Origin: an uncultured Eubacteriales bacterium
GTDB taxonomy: Bacteria > Bacillota > Clostridia > Christensenellales > UBA1242
Assembly: GCA_948695535.1 (NCBI GenBank)
Contig: CAPRTS010000001.1
Span: 62,001 to 126,000, forward strand
Direction of reading: 5' to 3'
Length of the DNA: 64,000 nucleotides
The notes beneath the pieces were generated by a model. That model saw only the letters and a list, made by a program, of their open reading frames with translations, was not told where the DNA came from and ran no database searches. Of this stretch, positions 1 through 9,076 are shown one piece after another. Each line of letters opens with the position of its first letter. Within the stretch, counting starts at the first letter, position 1. A program made the position numbers and the translations under genes.

Positions 1-2202
1 GTTAAAGTTGGCCTTGTTGGTATTTTCTGCATCCAAGTAAGCAGTTGCGGTGCCAAATAACTTCTCAGACAAAATTTTGTTGGCTTGGTCTAGATCCCAT
101 TCACTGTAATGTTGGCCTTGGTTAATAGCTTGGCTGACAACCCCGTAAACCAAGTCAGGGAAAGACTTTAAAATTTGGTCGTGTACGTTTTCCCCGTCCA
201 GTATTTTGTTGCGTTCGCGGTAAATCAATTCGCGTTGGTCATTCAGTACATTGTCAAATTCGAACGTGGCACGACGACTGTCAAAGTAATAACCTTCGAC
301 GCGTTTTTGCACCCGTTCAAACAGTTTCGTAATCCATTTGCTTTGGACGTCGTCTAAATTTAAGAAACGCATGGTATTACCAATAACATCTTTACCAAAA
401 CGTTGAATAATGGTGTCGTCGCAAGAAATGTAAAAAATCGAACTGCCGGGATCCCCTTGGCGTCCCGCCCGACCACGTAATTGGTTGTCAATACGGCGAC
501 TGTCATGGCGTTCGGTGCCAATAATGTGTAAGCCACCGAGAGCTAACACCTGTTCTTTTTCGGCCTCAGTTTGTTTTTTGAAAGCAGTTAAGTATTGTTT
601 GAACTTTTGGCGGTGAGCCAAAATGGTCGGGTCTTGGGTTTCAAAGTAGGCAGTGGCGTTGTAAATTTCTTCGGGTGATAAACCATCCTTTTTTAGTTGT
701 TGCGTGGCTAAGTGTTCGGGGTTACCGCCAAGTAAAATGTCCGTACCTCGTCCGGCCATGTTAGTGGCAATAGTAACACTGCCTAAACGGCCGGCGTCCG
801 CCACAATTTCGGCTTCTTTTTCGTGATTTTTCGCGTTTAACACCACGTGGGGAATTTTTTTCTTTTTTAAGTATTGAGCAATGATTTCGCTGTTTTCAAT
901 GGTCGTTGTCCCGATTAATACGGGTTGTTTACGTTCGTAGCGGTAGAGTACATCTTCGTAAATGGCCGCCAATTTGTTGTCCATGTTTTGGAAAATCACG
1001 TCGGGAGCATCTTCCCGGCGAATCGGGTTATTGGTGGGAATGGCCACCACATCAACACCGTAAATTTTTTTGAACTCGTCTTCTTCGGTTTTGGCCGTAC
1101 CCGTCATACCGGATAACTTACGGTACAGCTTGAACAAATTTTGAATCGTAATCGTGGCGACGGTTTTATCTTCGTTTTTAATTGGCACACCTTCTTTGGC
1201 CTCAATCGCTTGGTGCAAACCATTGCTGTAACGGCGCCCAACCATGGCTCGACCCGTGTTTTGGTCAATAATAATAATTTCATTCTTTTGGTTAATTATG
1301 TAGTCATCGTTAATATTAAACAAATGGTGTGCTTTTAACGCGTTATCCAAAAAGTGGTTTAATTCCATATTATTGGCGTCACTGATGTTCTCAATTTTAA
1401 ATGCCCGCTCGGCTTTGGTAATACCGCTTTCGGTTAAGCGCACCGCTCGTTCTTTCAAATCAATAACGTAATCTTGATCGGTTAAAGTGCGGATAAATTT
1501 ATCGGCAACTTTATACAGGTCGCTGTTGTCCTTGGTCGGGGCAGACATGATTAATGGAGTACGGCTTTCGTCGATAAGGATACTGTCAATTTCGTCAATA
1601 ATTGCAAAATTCAAGCCCCGTAAAACACGTTGTTCTTGGTGGTGGGCGACATTGTCGCGGAGGTAATCAAAGCCAACTTCGCTGCTGGTGACGTAAGTAA
1701 TGTCTTGGGCGTAGGCGGCTTTTTTGGCTGCGGGTTGGGCGTGGGATAAACTTAATCCTACGGTTAGACCCAAAAACCGGTGGACTTTACCCATCCATTC
1801 GCTGTTACGTTTGGCCAAATATTCGTTAACTTCAATAATATGAACCCCTTTGCCCGTTAAAGCGTTCAAATAGGCGGGCATAGTGGAGACCAAGGTTTTG
1901 CCTTCGCCAGTTTTCATTTCCGCAATACGGCCTTGGTGTAAGGCAATCGCTCCCAGAACTTGCACATAATACGCCTTTTGTCCCAATACTCGGTAGGCGG
2001 CCTCCCGCACTGTGGCAAAGGCTTCGGGCAAAATATCGTCCAAAGTTTCGCCATTAGCTAAGCGTTGTTTGAATGCGGCTGTTTTGGCCACCAAGGCTTG
2101 GTCAGTTAAAGCGGCGTAATCTTCGTCTAACGCGATAACCATGTCGGCGATACGTTGTAAGCGTTTTAAGGAACGTGTGTTGTCACTGGCAAATAAACCC
2201 AT
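1..2202 (-). CDS. secA: Protein translocase ATPase SecA, N-terminal 734 residues (partial)
   Basis: SecA is the ATPase that pushes unfolded preproteins through the SecYEG channel at the inner face of the membrane. Reading the minus strand from the ATG at 2202 gives 734 codons in frame to the window edge with no stop, so the C-terminal end is missing. Visible motifs: Walker A KTGEGKT near residue 98, the DEIDSILIDE Walker B region near residue 200, TNMAGRGTDILLGGNPEHL, and the helicase motif QLRGRAGRQGDPGSS near residue 580. The N-terminus MGLFASDNTRSLKR matches the usual SecA start. It is transcribed away from the neighbouring gene at 2315. A -35/-10 pair ends 6 nt before the ATG, so the message is probably leaderless. 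Identity is certain; only the C-terminal linker and any zinc site cannot be judged. Confidence 0.98.
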   Translation of the reverse strand, partial: MGLFASDNTRSLKRLQRIADMVIALDEDYAALTDQALVAKTAAFKQRLANGETLDDILPEAFATVREAAYRVLGQKAYYVQVLGAIALHQGRIAEMKTGEGKTLVSTMPAYLNALTGKGVHIIEVNEYLAKRNSEWMGKVHRFLGLTVGLSLSHAQPAAKKAAYAQDITYVTSSEVGFDYLRDNVAHHQEQRVLRGLNFAIIDEIDSILIDESRTPLIMSAPTKDNSDLYKVADKFIRTLTDQDYVIDLKERAVRLTESGITKAERAFKIENISDANNMELNHFLDNALKAHHLFNINDDYIINQKNEIIIIDQNTGRAMVGRRYSNGLHQAIEAKEGVPIKNEDKTVATITIQNLFKLYRKLSGMTGTAKTEEDEFKKIYGVDVVAIPTNNPIRREDAPDVIFQNMDNKLAAIYEDVLYRYERKQPVLIGTTTIENSEIIAQYLKKKKIPHVVLNAKNHEKEAEIVADAGRLGSVTIATNMAGRGTDILLGGNPEHLATQQLKKDGLSPEEIYNATAYFETQDPTILAHRQKFKQYLTAFKKQTEAEKEQVLALGGLHIIGTERHDSRRIDNQLRGRAGRQGDPGSSIFYISCDDTIIQRFGKDVIGNTMRFLNLDDVQSKWITKLFERVQKRVEGYYFDSRRATFEFDNVLNDQRELIYRERNKILDGENVHDQILKSFPDLVYGVVSQAINQGQHYSEWDLDQANKILSEKLFGTATAYLDAENTNKANFN

Positions 2203-2237
2203 AACCACATTATATACAAGAAAGCCGTAAAAAACAA
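2203..2237 (-). promoter_or_regulatory. secA promoter, leaderless layout
   Basis: On the minus strand, TTGTTT (2237-2232), a 17-bp spacer and TATAAT (2214-2209) are followed by 6 nt and then the ATG. No Shine-Dalgarno fits in the gap. Confidence 0.75.
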
Positions 2238-2258
2238 TAAATATCTTGTGGCGGGGTC

Positions 2259-2314
2259 TTGACTTTGCGGGGTGCAATTCGGTATAATTATTAGCGAATA
2301 AAGGAGTCATTATT
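2259..2314 (+). promoter_or_regulatory. Promoter and RBS of the 2315 gene
   Basis: TTGACT at 2259-2264, an 18-bp spacer and TATAAT at 2283-2288 are followed by an untranslated leader with AAAGGAG about 8 nt before the ATG at 2315. Unlike many genes here, this one has a normal leader. Confidence 0.8.
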
Positions 2315-3229
2315 ATGGAACAAAACAAGACTTTGAACCAAACGTTGGTAACTGTGCCTGAGTTTGCTCGGGTTAGGGATTTGCCGTTAGTCTTGACTGA
2401 TTATGCTATGCATAACGGGGCGGCAATACAATACCGTGAAAAGCTGAATTCGGGTTTAACCGCCGCAACTACCGGTCAAACAGAGACTAATTATGGTGAA
2501 TGTTGGTTGAGTTCGGCACAAAACGGGGGTTTAGGGGCTGATACTTGTCGTTGGGTATTCCCTAATTCGCGCCGATTTGAACGGGCACCAGAAACCAAAG
2601 GCATCGGCATTATTGTTTGTTTAGAAAACGCAGCCGCGGGACAATGGGGTAAAACAATGTTACCGGACGGCACTACGGCCTTAACCAAGGAAAATAAACT
2701 CAGTATTTATCCTCGCACACAAGTAACTGGAACGTTGCAATCTACATTGTTGAATGCGCGTGAAAATAATGAGTTAACCGTTGTGGGGGCTTTCCATCGT
2801 CCACGCTACTGTAACCCCATTATGGACGATCAAACTTTGCCGACGATAAAGTGTGATGTTGACATTTGCTATACTTACCGTGGTCAATGCTACGTCAATT
2901 GTAAAGATCTGCTGACAAAACGCGATGATTGGTATCGTTGTGAACCGGTACGTGTACTGGCGGACACTGCTGATGATCGTATCCAATTGCAAGAAATAAT
3001 TATTGACGCACCATATGACGAAAAGTACCATTTTGCCAGCAACGTTAACGCGGGTAAAACCACAGTAGCGGATACCGCTTTGTCGAATTTTTTGAATCAC
3101 GAGTTAATTGTTGACTTGGCGTTGAGTACATATTTAAGTCAAGAATGTAAACTAACTCATACCCAAGACGTTTTTCAAGCGGGCTTAAAAAGTCAAACTG
3201 CGGCACAGACTGCACAGTTAGTTCGCTAA
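2315..3229 (+). CDS. Permuted DUF6273-like protein, paralogue 1
   Basis: Function unknown; 304 residues with no signal peptide or membrane segment, so probably cytoplasmic. It is the first of three tandem paralogues, with a fourth at 58429. Shared motifs in order: LTDYAxxxGA near residue 27, GECWLSS near 63, GIGIIVCLE near 97, YPRTQVTGTLQSTLLNAR near 132, HRPRYC near 163, YRGQCYVN near 190, WYRCEPVRVL near 205, and FLNHEL near 258. Canonical DUF6273 proteins of gut Firmicutes, as I remember them, carry YPQT, YRPYC, EPIxWxxL and WLNxxF first and TDYAxAxGA, WWLRSP and GVxPAL last. The two halves therefore appear swapped here. The start is set by AAAGGAG upstream. It probably forms an operon with the next two genes (19-nt and 23-nt gaps). 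Confidence 0.85.
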   Translation: MEQNKTLNQTLVTVPEFARVRDLPLVLTDYAMHNGAAIQYREKLNSGLTAATTGQTETNYGECWLSSAQNGGLGADTCRWVFPNSRRFERAPETKGIGIIVCLENAAAGQWGKTMLPDGTTALTKENKLSIYPRTQVTGTLQSTLLNARENNELTVVGAFHRPRYCNPIMDDQTLPTIKCDVDICYTYRGQCYVNCKDLLTKRDDWYRCEPVRVLADTADDRIQLQEIIIDAPYDEKYHFASNVNAGKTTVADTALSNFLNHELIVDLALSTYLSQECKLTHTQDVFQAGLKSQTAAQTAQLVR

Positions 3230-3248
3230 ATTTACGGAGACGGGTGCA

Positions 3249-4127
3249 ATGGCCTTAACCATAAACTTTACTTTACCGAGTTTGACGGACATTGGTCTTA
3301 ATCCACCGGCAGTAACCGATTTTGCGGTTATGACTGGTGCCAAGGTACTGACGACTATTGCGGCAAATGACGATACTAACAATCGGGTAGGCTTGGTCTG
3401 GACGCAAGATCCCGGCACCGATGCGTCAACGCAGTTGGTTGGCGGTTGGCAAGATAATGAGATAGTGCCCCAAAATATGGCCAAACAAACTGCGTGGATC
3501 GGAGTGGCGCCAATAATCAATAACCCAGGCGCGGTGGGGTTTGATGTGGCGGAAACCAAAACTTATGGCCAGTGCTTAACGTACCGTGGGCGTTTAACTT
3601 ACTATCCACAACGCGCGGTTGACCAGAAATTAGCCAAAACGTTAACTAAATTGCGTAATGATGCCAGACTGCTGGCCATCGGGGAGTATGCTACTCCGCG
3701 GAAAGGCAACCGTTGGGTGAATTGCCACAGTATTTGTTACGTTTATGACGGCAATTGCTACGTTAATTTTGTCGATCACTTAGGTAACGATCACTGGTAT
3801 CTTTGTGAACCAGTGCGGGTGATTGCGGAACCAGAACAAGCAACGATACGACTGTGTAATGCTTTATTCGCGGCGCGTTATGACGAACCGGCTACGGGTT
3901 GGAGCAAACGATCAGGCTTTATAGCAAGTTTGCCGCAGTTTTTACAATCAAGATTCGGCGACGATTTAATGAACAGTGTTAATTGTAACCGCTATTGTCG
4001 GGAGCGAGCAGTGAAACGACGACAATGTTGGTTTGAACCGCGTGATTGGAAAACTAAACTACGTAATTTTTGTTACACAGTTAATGACCAAATACATACG
4101 CCTGATGTAATCGTCGAAACAAGGTAA
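3249..4127 (+). CDS. Permuted DUF6273-like protein, paralogue 2
   Basis: Function unknown; 292 residues. It is related to its neighbours by VTDFAVMTGAKV near residue 25, VGLVWTQ, WIGVAP, YYPQ near residue 118, YDGNCYVNF near 172 and WYLCEPVRVI near 187. It is the most diverged copy: the WLSS motif is replaced by VWTQDP and the final LNxEF motif is degraded. The C-terminal part is arginine- and cysteine-rich (YCRERAVKRRQCW), unlike the siblings. The start ATG at 3249 has a weak GGAG in ACGGAGAC upstream. It lies 19 nt after paralogue 1 and probably shares its transcript. No signal peptide is seen. Confidence 0.82.
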   Translation: MALTINFTLPSLTDIGLNPPAVTDFAVMTGAKVLTTIAANDDTNNRVGLVWTQDPGTDASTQLVGGWQDNEIVPQNMAKQTAWIGVAPIINNPGAVGFDVAETKTYGQCLTYRGRLTYYPQRAVDQKLAKTLTKLRNDARLLAIGEYATPRKGNRWVNCHSICYVYDGNCYVNFVDHLGNDHWYLCEPVRVIAEPEQATIRLCNALFAARYDEPATGWSKRSGFIASLPQFLQSRFGDDLMNSVNCNRYCRERAVKRRQCWFEPRDWKTKLRNFCYTVNDQIHTPDVIVETR

Positions 4128-4150
4128 ATAACAAGAACAAGGAGATAATT

Positions 4151-5110
4151 ATGGAATCAATAAAGCAAGTAACCTTACCCACCGCGGCTATGTTGTGTGA
4201 TAAACCACGCCCGTTAACGGACTACGCCCGTGTGATGGGCGCGCGGAGTGTGCATACCGCTAATATGGAAAGTGGTGACATAGTGGCCACTGGCAGTGAC
4301 CAAAATTGCAATTTTGGCGAAGTATGGTTATGCACGCCCGGGGAAACAACTGGGGAAGTGCAAACGGCGACTTGGCGAATTATTACTCCTGCTATGGATG
4401 CGGTTGGCGGAACCACTAAATTTGCAACACGGGTGCATTCGCGAGTAGCCGTGTCGCCGCACGTGGCGGTGGTACCTTGTTTCAAGGTTGGTGCCAAAGG
4501 GGTGGGTGTCGGCTCAGTTGACGGCAAGTTATTGTTAACGATAAACGATAAAGTTGTTTTTTATCCGCAAGACTTATTAGATGCGATGACCAGTAGCCGT
4601 TGTGAGACGGCATACGGTAATTTATGGTTTACTGCTGACGGTGAAGTTTATAAAACCAAGGACGACCAAAGGATGAAACTGGTTGGTGGTTATACCCGTC
4701 CGGTACGGTATGATTACGCACAACAAAAATACCAACGCCCAGTAGACCAGTGCTTGGAATTTGAGGGTAAAATCTACGTCCGCGTTCGCGTAAGTGCTGA
4801 GCAAGTGCTTTGGTTTAGTTGTGATCCGGTACAAGTGGATAAAACGGAGTGCGGTAAAGTATTGCCCAAAGTTGCTTTGTTGGCGGGGGCATTTGATCAA
4901 TTAGAAACTTACTTTGCGGCTAATTATGCGGGAGCACGGGGGGAAGAACTTGACATAAGTCGCTACTCCTTGGGCAAATTTTTGAATAACGAATTTATGG
5001 ATAATTTACATAACAGTACTTACTTTAACGCATCATTACTGACTCACCCTAAACCGCAGTTCGTAACTGGTTTGAAAAACGGTATGAGCCTGCCGGAACA
5101 CGCTTATTAA
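4151..5110 (+). CDS. Permuted DUF6273-like protein, paralogue 3
   Basis: Function unknown; 319 residues, the longest copy. It shows LTDYARVMGARSV near residue 23, FGEVWLCTPG near 57, VAVVPCF near 107, FYPQDLLDAM near 137, YTRPVRYDY, LEFEGKIYVRV near 200, WFSCDPVQV near 217 and SLGKFLNNEF near 276. The order of motifs is the same permuted order as in paralogues 1 and 4. AAGGAG lies 8 nt before the ATG. No membrane segment or signal peptide. The gene ends 67 nt before spoIIE and no clear terminator is seen between them. The family is probably lineage-specific; its tandem amplification suggests dosage or diversification. Confidence 0.85.
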   Translation: MESIKQVTLPTAAMLCDKPRPLTDYARVMGARSVHTANMESGDIVATGSDQNCNFGEVWLCTPGETTGEVQTATWRIITPAMDAVGGTTKFATRVHSRVAVSPHVAVVPCFKVGAKGVGVGSVDGKLLLTINDKVVFYPQDLLDAMTSSRCETAYGNLWFTADGEVYKTKDDQRMKLVGGYTRPVRYDYAQQKYQRPVDQCLEFEGKIYVRVRVSAEQVLWFSCDPVQVDKTECGKVLPKVALLAGAFDQLETYFAANYAGARGEELDISRYSLGKFLNNEFMDNLHNSTYFNASLLTHPKPQFVTGLKNGMSLPEHAY

Positions 5111-5163
5111 GCGACAGAATACGACCAATCTCGACCATAATCGTCATCACGACAGCCGAGTTT

Positions 5164-5172
5164 TTTGTCAAA
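5164..5172 (+). promoter_or_regulatory. Possible Spo0A box before spoIIE
   Basis: TTTGTCAAA matches the Spo0A box consensus TTTGTCRAA. It ends only 5 nt before the start codon, which is an unusual place for an activator site, so this may be chance. Confidence 0.3.
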
Positions 5173-5177
5173 ATAAC

Positions 5178-7466
5178 TTGATGAAAAAAACGTTGCTGTC
5201 GTTTTTAGTCTGTATTTTAATGATAATGTTGGTGTATGCGGACATCGCCGACGGGATACGGCCATTTGCCGTAGCATTCTTGTTCGCTTTGGCGGTGGCT
5301 CCCCTTTGGCAATTGTTACCCGTGGGGGCGTTGGTCTTGGTAGAATTGTGGCGGTGTCCGCAACAATTAAATATGTTGGCAACTTTGTGGGCTTGCGTTT
5401 TGTTCGTCATGGTAGCCCTGCTTAACCGCTTGTTTAAAGGGAAAAAACGTTGGTTTTGGCCCTTGTTATGGCTGGGGTATTTATTGGCCGAAGGTTTCAA
5501 CGTTTACTTTGCCAGTCGGCAAACGGGACAATTGATTAAAGCCTTAATTAGCGTAATCGTAGGGGTCATTTTCTTGGGTGCGTGTTTAGGGTGCATCAAA
5601 GCTATTACCCAAAAAAAATTTATGTTCCCGTGGACGATTGATCAAATTGTGTGCTTGATGACGGTGGTAACCATTGTGGCCTTGGGGTGGTGCGGTTTTG
5701 CCAATCCGTATTTTGACGTGCACAAATTTTGCAGTTTGTTAATTATTTTATGGGGTGTATTTTATGTTAACCCGCGGTCAACCGTATTGTTGGCAGCCGC
5801 GTTGGGTTTAGGCAGAGCATTTGCTGTCACGGATATAGTTTACGTCGGCATCATGGTGTTGCTGTGCATCGCTGTGGTTATTTTCAAAAGCAAAAATCGG
5901 GTGTTTAGTATCGTCGCCTTAGTGTTGACAGATTTAGTGTTAGGCATTTACTTTAACGCCTATGGCGTTTATAGCTGGTGGAGCCTGTTACCGTTAGCGG
6001 TGGCCATTGTCGTATTTTTGTGTATTCCGCCAGCGGTGGCTCGCTACTTTACTTTTGGTAGTAACGGGCTCGGTGGCTTTTTGGTGTCCAAAAATACGAT
6101 CAACCGCAATACCGCGGGGATTGCCATCCGCATGCGTTCTTTGGCGGCGGTGTTTAACGAAATGCAAAATACTTACCGCAGCCTAACGCGAGAAGCTTTG
6201 CCGCCGCAAGCCACTGCTACGTTGTTGTGTACCGAGATCACTACTAACATTTGCGGTAATTGTCCACACAAAGGTTTGTGCCGTAAAACAACTAACGCAA
6301 CCCGTGACGTGGAAGACGGAATTACCACCTTGGCGCGCACGGGTTTGCAACACGGAGCGGTGGGATTATTGGACGTACCCAATACGTTGGCGATTAAGTG
6401 TACACGGTTAAACACTTTGGTTGGGGCAATGAACAAATTGGTGGCTAATAACCAAAGCAAAGAGCAAGTTTTGGCTGGGTTAGACAGTGGCAAAATTTTA
6501 ATGGCTAATTTATTGGCAGGTATTTCGCAACTGTGCACTAAGTTCGCGGGCGACGTGTGCCGCAGCGTAGTTTTTGATAACACGCGGGGCGAGTTGGTTA
6601 AGGAAGAATTACTGTTTAGGAACATCTATGCCGAAGATTGCTTAATCACTAAGACCAGCAGTAACGAATATGTGGTGTCAGTTTTGGTTCCCCGTGGTGA
6701 TGCCCACAATAAACGGGTGGAAAAGGTAGTCAGTCAAGTTTGTGGGCATAAAATGATTGTAGATGAAATTGTCGATGCGGATACCAAAGGTTTTGCTATT
6801 GTGTCGGTGCGTTCGGCGCCGAAGTATAACGTCTTATTTGGCACGGCAGGAGTAACCAAAGGGGTTAACCAAACCAGTGGGGATAATTATACTTTTTTGC
6901 GAGTGACTAACGAAAAAACATTAATGGCAATCTGTGATGGCATGGGGGCGGGGGAACGTGCTGCCAAGGCCAGTACTCTGGCGTTGGCCTTGGTCGAAAA
7001 TTTTTACAAAGCAGGCTTCCCCGATGAAATTATTATGCAGTCAGTTAACCAGTTGTTGACCTTTACTGGACAAGATGTTTTTTCGGCACTGGATATGTGC
7101 GTGTTTGATTTGGCAACGGGAGATACGGACTTTATTAAGGTTGGGGCAGCGGACGGCTTTATTAAACGGGCCCGTGAAGTTGAGGTAGTAGAAGCCGGGT
7201 CATTACCGTTAGGTATTTTAGACGAAATTGAACCCAAAATTACTAAGGCGGTTTTAGTCGCCGAGGATATGGTTGTGTTAACCAGTGACGGGGTGCTGGA
7301 CGCTTTCGGTGGTGAACGCATCGCCCTAGCGGGGTTTATCAATAACAGCAATGCCAATAACCCGCAACAACTGGCCGACCAAATTATCAGCGAAGTCTTA
7401 AAACGGTCGGCCAAGTACCCCGCGGACGATTGCACGGTGACGGTTGCCAAATTGATTAAAATGTAA
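5178..7466 (+). CDS. spoIIE: Stage II sporulation protein E (PP2C phosphatase)
   Basis: SpoIIE dephosphorylates the anti-anti-sigma factor SpoIIAA in the forespore, so releasing sigma F, and also acts at the polar septum. The 762-residue protein has about ten membrane segments in residues 1-300, a central part with a cysteine cluster (CTEITTNICGNCPHKGLC near residue 350), and a C-terminal PP2C domain. That domain carries CDGMGAGERA near residue 586 and LTSDGVLDAF near 701, the metal-binding aspartates. Length is close to the usual 800 or so. Only one ATG is sensible (5178); there is no strong Shine-Dalgarno. Its presence, with the gerA genes, argues that the organism forms endospores. recR follows after 34 nt. 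Confidence 0.97.
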   Translation: MMKKTLLSFLVCILMIMLVYADIADGIRPFAVAFLFALAVAPLWQLLPVGALVLVELWRCPQQLNMLATLWACVLFVMVALLNRLFKGKKRWFWPLLWLGYLLAEGFNVYFASRQTGQLIKALISVIVGVIFLGACLGCIKAITQKKFMFPWTIDQIVCLMTVVTIVALGWCGFANPYFDVHKFCSLLIILWGVFYVNPRSTVLLAAALGLGRAFAVTDIVYVGIMVLLCIAVVIFKSKNRVFSIVALVLTDLVLGIYFNAYGVYSWWSLLPLAVAIVVFLCIPPAVARYFTFGSNGLGGFLVSKNTINRNTAGIAIRMRSLAAVFNEMQNTYRSLTREALPPQATATLLCTEITTNICGNCPHKGLCRKTTNATRDVEDGITTLARTGLQHGAVGLLDVPNTLAIKCTRLNTLVGAMNKLVANNQSKEQVLAGLDSGKILMANLLAGISQLCTKFAGDVCRSVVFDNTRGELVKEELLFRNIYAEDCLITKTSSNEYVVSVLVPRGDAHNKRVEKVVSQVCGHKMIVDEIVDADTKGFAIVSVRSAPKYNVLFGTAGVTKGVNQTSGDNYTFLRVTNEKTLMAICDGMGAGERAAKASTLALALVENFYKAGFPDEIIMQSVNQLLTFTGQDVFSALDMCVFDLATGDTDFIKVGAADGFIKRAREVEVVEAGSLPLGILDEIEPKITKAVLVAEDMVVLTSDGVLDAFGGERIALAGFINNSNANNPQQLADQIISEVLKRSAKYPADDCTVTVAKLIKM

Positions 7467-7467
7467 T

Positions 7468-7500
7468 TTGCGGAAAATAGGTTTGATGTTATAGTGAAAT
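7468..7500 (+). promoter_or_regulatory. recR promoter, leaderless layout
   Basis: TTGCGG (7468-7473), a 16-bp spacer and TATAGT (7490-7495) lie 5 nt before the recR ATG. No Shine-Dalgarno is present. Confidence 0.7.
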
Positions 7501-8091
7501 ATGCAAGATTTGGATTGCCTTAACGCGTTGCTTAATTGTTTTACTAAATTACCGGGTGTGGGTTACAAAACCGCCGAACGTTACGCATACCGTGTGGTGG
7601 AAATGTCCCGTGACGAAGCCAGTCACTTTGCCAACGCAATTATGGCGGTCAAAGACCAAGTTAAGTTTTGTCGTACTTGTGGTAACTTTACTACCGGGGA
7701 ACAATGCCGTATTTGTGCGACGCGCACGGGGGACACGCTTTGTGTGGTGGCTTATCCGAAAGAGATTGCCGTCATTGAGCGGTGTCACGCTTTTAATGGA
7801 ACTTACCACGTTTTACACGGTGTGTTGTCGCCGCTTAATAAAAAAGGCCCGGAACAATTAAATATCAAATCGTTAATAACCCGTTTGGCCGGTGGCCAAA
7901 TCCGCGAAGTAATTTTAGCCTTGTCACCCGACGTGGAAGGAGAAGCCACCGCTAACTACTTAGCCGCATTGATAAAACCCTGTGGCGTAAAAGTTTCACG
8001 TTTGGCTACGGGGATTGCGATGGGGGTAGCGTTGGAATACGCGGACGAACTGACGATTGGCACGGCGTTGCGCAATCGTACCGAGGTGTGA
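7501..8091 (+). CDS. recR: Recombination mediator protein RecR
   Basis: RecR works with RecF and RecO to load RecA onto SSB-coated gaps. The 196-residue product has the full family layout: the helix-hairpin-helix near residues 14-30 (LPGVGYKTAERYAY), a four-cysteine zinc finger near 57-72 (CRTCG...CRIC), a TOPRIM domain beginning CVVAYPKEIAVIE near 82, and the conserved end SRLATGIAMGVALEYADELTIGTAL. Length equals the usual ~198. It starts at a leaderless-type ATG and leads into an unknown gene whose GTG start lies 2 nt after the recR stop, so the two are probably coupled. The usual partner dnaX/yaaK is not next to it. Confidence 0.97.
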   Translation: MQDLDCLNALLNCFTKLPGVGYKTAERYAYRVVEMSRDEASHFANAIMAVKDQVKFCRTCGNFTTGEQCRICATRTGDTLCVVAYPKEIAVIERCHAFNGTYHVLHGVLSPLNKKGPEQLNIKSLITRLAGGQIREVILALSPDVEGEATANYLAALIKPCGVKVSRLATGIAMGVALEYADELTIGTALRNRTEV

Positions 8092-8092
8092 C

Positions 8093-9076
8093 GTGGCGAT
8101 TGCGGCAAAGTTCTTACCTCAGTTATTGACTTACGAAGACGAAGAAGCCAAAAATATTTTACGTAACTTGAAGAAAGTAAAAATTTGTAACGAATATAAA
8201 CTGGTTGATTTGGGGGTTACCGAATACGTCAGTATTCCGAAACTTGACCAAAAGGCTTTTCGGTACGTCGAAAAGCACGGCAAGTTGTACTTGCGGGAAA
8301 GTGTCTATTCAGTTGGTGGTTTGGTGCAAGATACGGTATTAATAAACTTGGGCGATTTTACTCTGGGCGATGATGAAACCGGGGCGGGGTTAGAATATTT
8401 GGCTCGGGTCAAAGATGCCAAGGCTAAACAACGGGCGAAGCAATTACGGGAATGCGAGCGGATCGCGCTCAGCACGCTTAATCGCATCAATAAGCAAGTT
8501 AAAAATGCTGAACTGACGCAAAAATGGCAAAAGGAAATCAAGGAAGCCAAGATGTTTGTGCGTTTGGGTAAAGAAGATTACTACCAATCCCAAGTAGCAA
8601 TTATTGCCCGTTTTGCCAAAGAAGACGAAACATTGGCTAAAATTATTGTTGACTATGACACGAAAATAAATGATAAGAACCAAAAATGGTTAACCCAACC
8701 GTTAAATTTGCCCAAAGTTAAAAACGCAGCAGAACGCATTGGCACGGAACTCCGGGCAGGCGTTGGTGAACTTGACCCGCAGCGCCGGGCCGCGTTCGCC
8801 GAATATTATGCGGAACGCTCGCCGCAAATGTCGCCTTATTTACAACAAGAAGAAACCGAAGTGGCGGCACCCTTACCCGTACCACCCACCATAGTTGATG
8901 ATAAACGCTTGGCTCCCACACCGGACTTAACCGCAGAACAGGCACAACAGCAACGCAAAACCTCACAAGTCGCGGCTTCGGTCATGAAGTTGAAAAATGC
9001 TTTCCAAAAACCGGTTACTGTTCTTACTAAGACACCCACAGTAACAACGAATAGTGAAACTGAACGTAGTCGGTAA
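8093..9076 (+). CDS. Unknown coiled-coil-like protein between recR and comEC
   Basis: I do not recognise this 327-residue protein. I place the start at GTG 8093, which has GAGG 6 nt upstream inside the recR end; the longer frame from 8057 would overlap recR by 35 nt. Residues 1-110 look globular. Residues 115-215 are rich in K, E, Q and A and look helical or coiled-coil. The tail from about 250 is low-complexity P/T/A/Q. There is no signal peptide or membrane segment. It touches comEC directly (TAA then ATG), so it belongs to a recR-unknown-comEC-holA transcription unit and may be linked to DNA metabolism; that is inference from position only. Confidence 0.8.
   Translation: MAIAAKFLPQLLTYEDEEAKNILRNLKKVKICNEYKLVDLGVTEYVSIPKLDQKAFRYVEKHGKLYLRESVYSVGGLVQDTVLINLGDFTLGDDETGAGLEYLARVKDAKAKQRAKQLRECERIALSTLNRINKQVKNAELTQKWQKEIKEAKMFVRLGKEDYYQSQVAIIARFAKEDETLAKIIVDYDTKINDKNQKWLTQPLNLPKVKNAAERIGTELRAGVGELDPQRRAAFAEYYAERSPQMSPYLQQEETEVAAPLPVPPTIVDDKRLAPTPDLTAEQAQQQRKTSQVAASVMKLKNAFQKPVTVLTKTPTVTTNSETERSR

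Noticed and set aside
2315..5110. Permuted DUF6273-like genes as targets of a diversity-generating retroelement
   Set aside because: No reverse transcriptase gene or template repeat is visible within the window, and the copies are not near identical.
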